Position numbers and translations under genes: made by a program. Of a stretch of DNA of 46,967 nucleotides, positions 46,601 through 46,967 are shown piece after piece. A model generated the notes under the pieces. The model did no database searches, was not told the DNA's origin, and saw only the letters and a list, made by a program, of their open reading frames with translations. The stretch's first letter is position 1, and each line of letters begins with the position of its first letter. The DNA is taken from the NCBI GenBank assembly GCA_902500775.1, contig CABVRZ010000038.1:1-46967 (forward strand), in the 5' to 3' direction. Source of the DNA: an uncultured Nitrospira sp. GTDB taxonomy: Bacteria; Nitrospirota; Nitrospiria; Nitrospirales; Nitrospiraceae.

Positions 46601-46785
46601 GACCTGGGGCTGCGGCCCGTAACAGCATCGGCATGATGCTCGTGACAGGTATGACCGTTGGCACTCTCTTTACGCTCTTTGTCGTCCCGGTGTTCTACTC
46701 GTTGATAGCGGCACAACACCAATTGGCTGTAGTATCAGAAACCGAGACAGGGACAGCACTCATCCCAGCAGAAGCCGACGCCTAG
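43675..46785 (+). CDS. RND efflux pump permease (AcrB/MexB-like, HAE-1 type)
   Basis: The 1036-residue protein has the twelve-helix RND layout with two large periplasmic loops. Motifs seen are FIVHPVLAIVVNLVILLAGW and PKIENSLVVITTIYYGASAE at the start; IPVSLIGAALFLTAFGFSLN; the proton-relay Asp pair in VGLVVDDAIVVVENVERHVR; VYAPIGFQGGLTGSLFLEFA; and VGLIAKNGILIVEFANQLQ in the second half. It expels hydrophobic compounds using proton flow together with the upstream fusion protein. No outer-membrane factor gene follows inside the window; the strand downstream is closed by a convergent terminator. Confidence 0.95.
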   Translation: MVPTMKQPAPHRSFTDLFIVHPVLAIVVNLVILLAGWKALTALPVQQYPKIENSLVVITTIYYGASAETIRGFISTPIERVVSAISGVDYVESTSRSGVSTVTVHLKLNHSSTAALAEVTARLQQVRAELPPEAEPAAIEIQRADRPYASFYLSFSSHERTVPAVTDWLLRTLQPQLATLPGVQRVTFEGERQIAMRIWIDPDRLASFNLSPGDVQGALRRNNYLAAVGRTKGNQVQINLLANTDLRSTTEFEELIIADRDGAIVRLKDVARVEREAEEANIIAKYDETEGVYLGIWAVPGVNEIEVGHRLRDEVDRIRPTLPSDIDMKLVWDSTMFIRNALTEISKTLSETILIVAVVVFLFMGSVRTALVPLVAIPVSLIGAALFLTAFGFSLNLLTLLAIVLSVGLVVDDAIVVVENVERHVRLGKSRIEAAQIAAHELLGPIIAMTITLATVYAPIGFQGGLTGSLFLEFAITLAVTVVLSGVVAITLSPVMSSRFVHPQGKESRLTAFVNRRFEEARRIYTWLLDGALTMNWGIVAAAIFIMVAAWPLYHFSRLELAPVEDQNHISLFFEASPDSTVHATNRQHFQIVKAITAIPETDYTWSLTTAWGGFGGVVTKDWHDRARSTEAMYDDVYGAVSQVPGLRVFPRLDPPLPTPGQYDVELILESDAPADQLLETVGALLGAGWRSGKFLYVDTDLKLDLPQARVVLDRERLADLGFDLAGVGRELGTMLGGAYVNRFNYFDRSYKVIPQLGDKDRATIDPLLDLKIKTPGGQLVPVSTFAHIETSTAPRSLNRFQQRNAVRIFGGLKPGVTKEEGLRVLEEAAVSAGPRIILDYAGESRQLRQEGSALTVTLGFAVVLIYLVLAAQFKSFRDPLIVLLGSVPLAISGALVVSFLDLTTINIYSQVGLITLVGLIAKNGILIVEFANQLQTRGLSRLAAIREASLTRLRPVLMTSAATIFGHFPLVLATGPGAAARNSIGMMLVTGMTVGTLFTLFVVPVFYSLIAAQHQLAVVSETETGTALIPAEADA

Positions 46786-46905
46786 ACCACTCGTGGTATT
46801 TGATGCGACGTGAACGATCGGGAATGACCGGATCACATTTTTTGATCTGGTACGGACGCGGAACCAGAACATGTGCAGCTTGCAAACGCCCTCGTCTAAA
46901 AAAGA

Positions 46906-46940
46906 AAGGGGCGGAGTCCTTGTTCGGAACCCCACCCCTT
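46906..46940 (-). terminator. Terminator for a minus-strand gene beyond the right edge
   Basis: AAGGGG pairs with CCCCTT in an imperfect 35-base stem-loop (with GGAGTCC opposite GGAACCCC). On the minus strand the stem is followed by TTTCTTTTTT. It should end a gene lying to the right of the window and meet the RND transcript from the left. Confidence 0.65.
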
Positions 46941-46967
46941 CGTTCTCCCGGTCTCGTGCTTACCGGT

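Overview
The window looks like a chromosomal segment of a Nitrospira-type bacterium (phylum Nitrospirota). This assignment is inferred from protein style, base composition and gene content: a TPP riboswitch-thiC-thi4 block with an archaeal-type THI4, a YgfZ/truncated-globin pair, an RND pump and several conserved small hypotheticals. It was not tested by a database search. Most of the segment is ordinary core genome. The part from about 24.4 to 34.1 kb is an accessory island full of broken genes and insertion-sequence remains.

Left part (1-24.4 kb). A small toxin-antitoxin patch (mazEF with a palindromic operator, plus a broken third antitoxin-like gene) lies between an intact methyltransferase gene and a fragment of a second copy of that gene's 3' end. 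Then come a MOSC protein and PrmA (minus strand); a membrane-anchored MutS-like ATPase, a three-domain lysophospholipid transporter/acyltransferase/acyl-ligase fusion, an amidohydrolase, an ECF sigma factor and its presumed Pro-rich membrane partner with a DUF4384-like end (plus strand); a coiled-coil lipoprotein; UppP and a DUF2024 protein; LspA-IleS; NadA; the TPP riboswitch with ThiC and THI4; a TPR protein, a pseudo-receiver, YgfZ and a truncated haemoglobin.

Island (24.4-34.1 kb). From left to right it holds an IS30 transposase 3' remnant, a beta-propeller (PD40) gene broken by a frameshift and a stop and then split by a complete ISL3-type element (itself dead through two in-frame TAG codons), a minus-strand peptide-maturation operon, and an IS5-type transposase remnant. 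The operon reads PqqD-like recognition protein, two tandem short precursor peptides, HPr-kinase-like protein, nucleotidyltransferase, lasso-B2-type leader peptidase and ABC exporter. It has the helper set of lasso-peptide clusters but no asparagine-synthetase-like cyclase. The precursor cores are Gly-rich; the intact one has no Asp or Glu at all, so it cannot form a lasso ring. This is the strongest candidate for an undescribed system: a non-lasso RiPP pathway that uses lasso-type leader processing. The first precursor gene carries a TGA stop in the middle of its conserved leader.

Right part (34.1-47 kb). Contents are a hypothetical protein, a PhoD-type phosphatase lipoprotein, small conserved hypotheticals, an NTF2-like protein, a receiver-only regulator, a NarL-type response regulator/PAS histidine kinase pair, a MITE-like repeat that supplies the stop codon of a DMT-family permease, a small lipoprotein, and a membrane fusion protein plus RND permease. 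No tRNA, rRNA or CRISPR array was seen.
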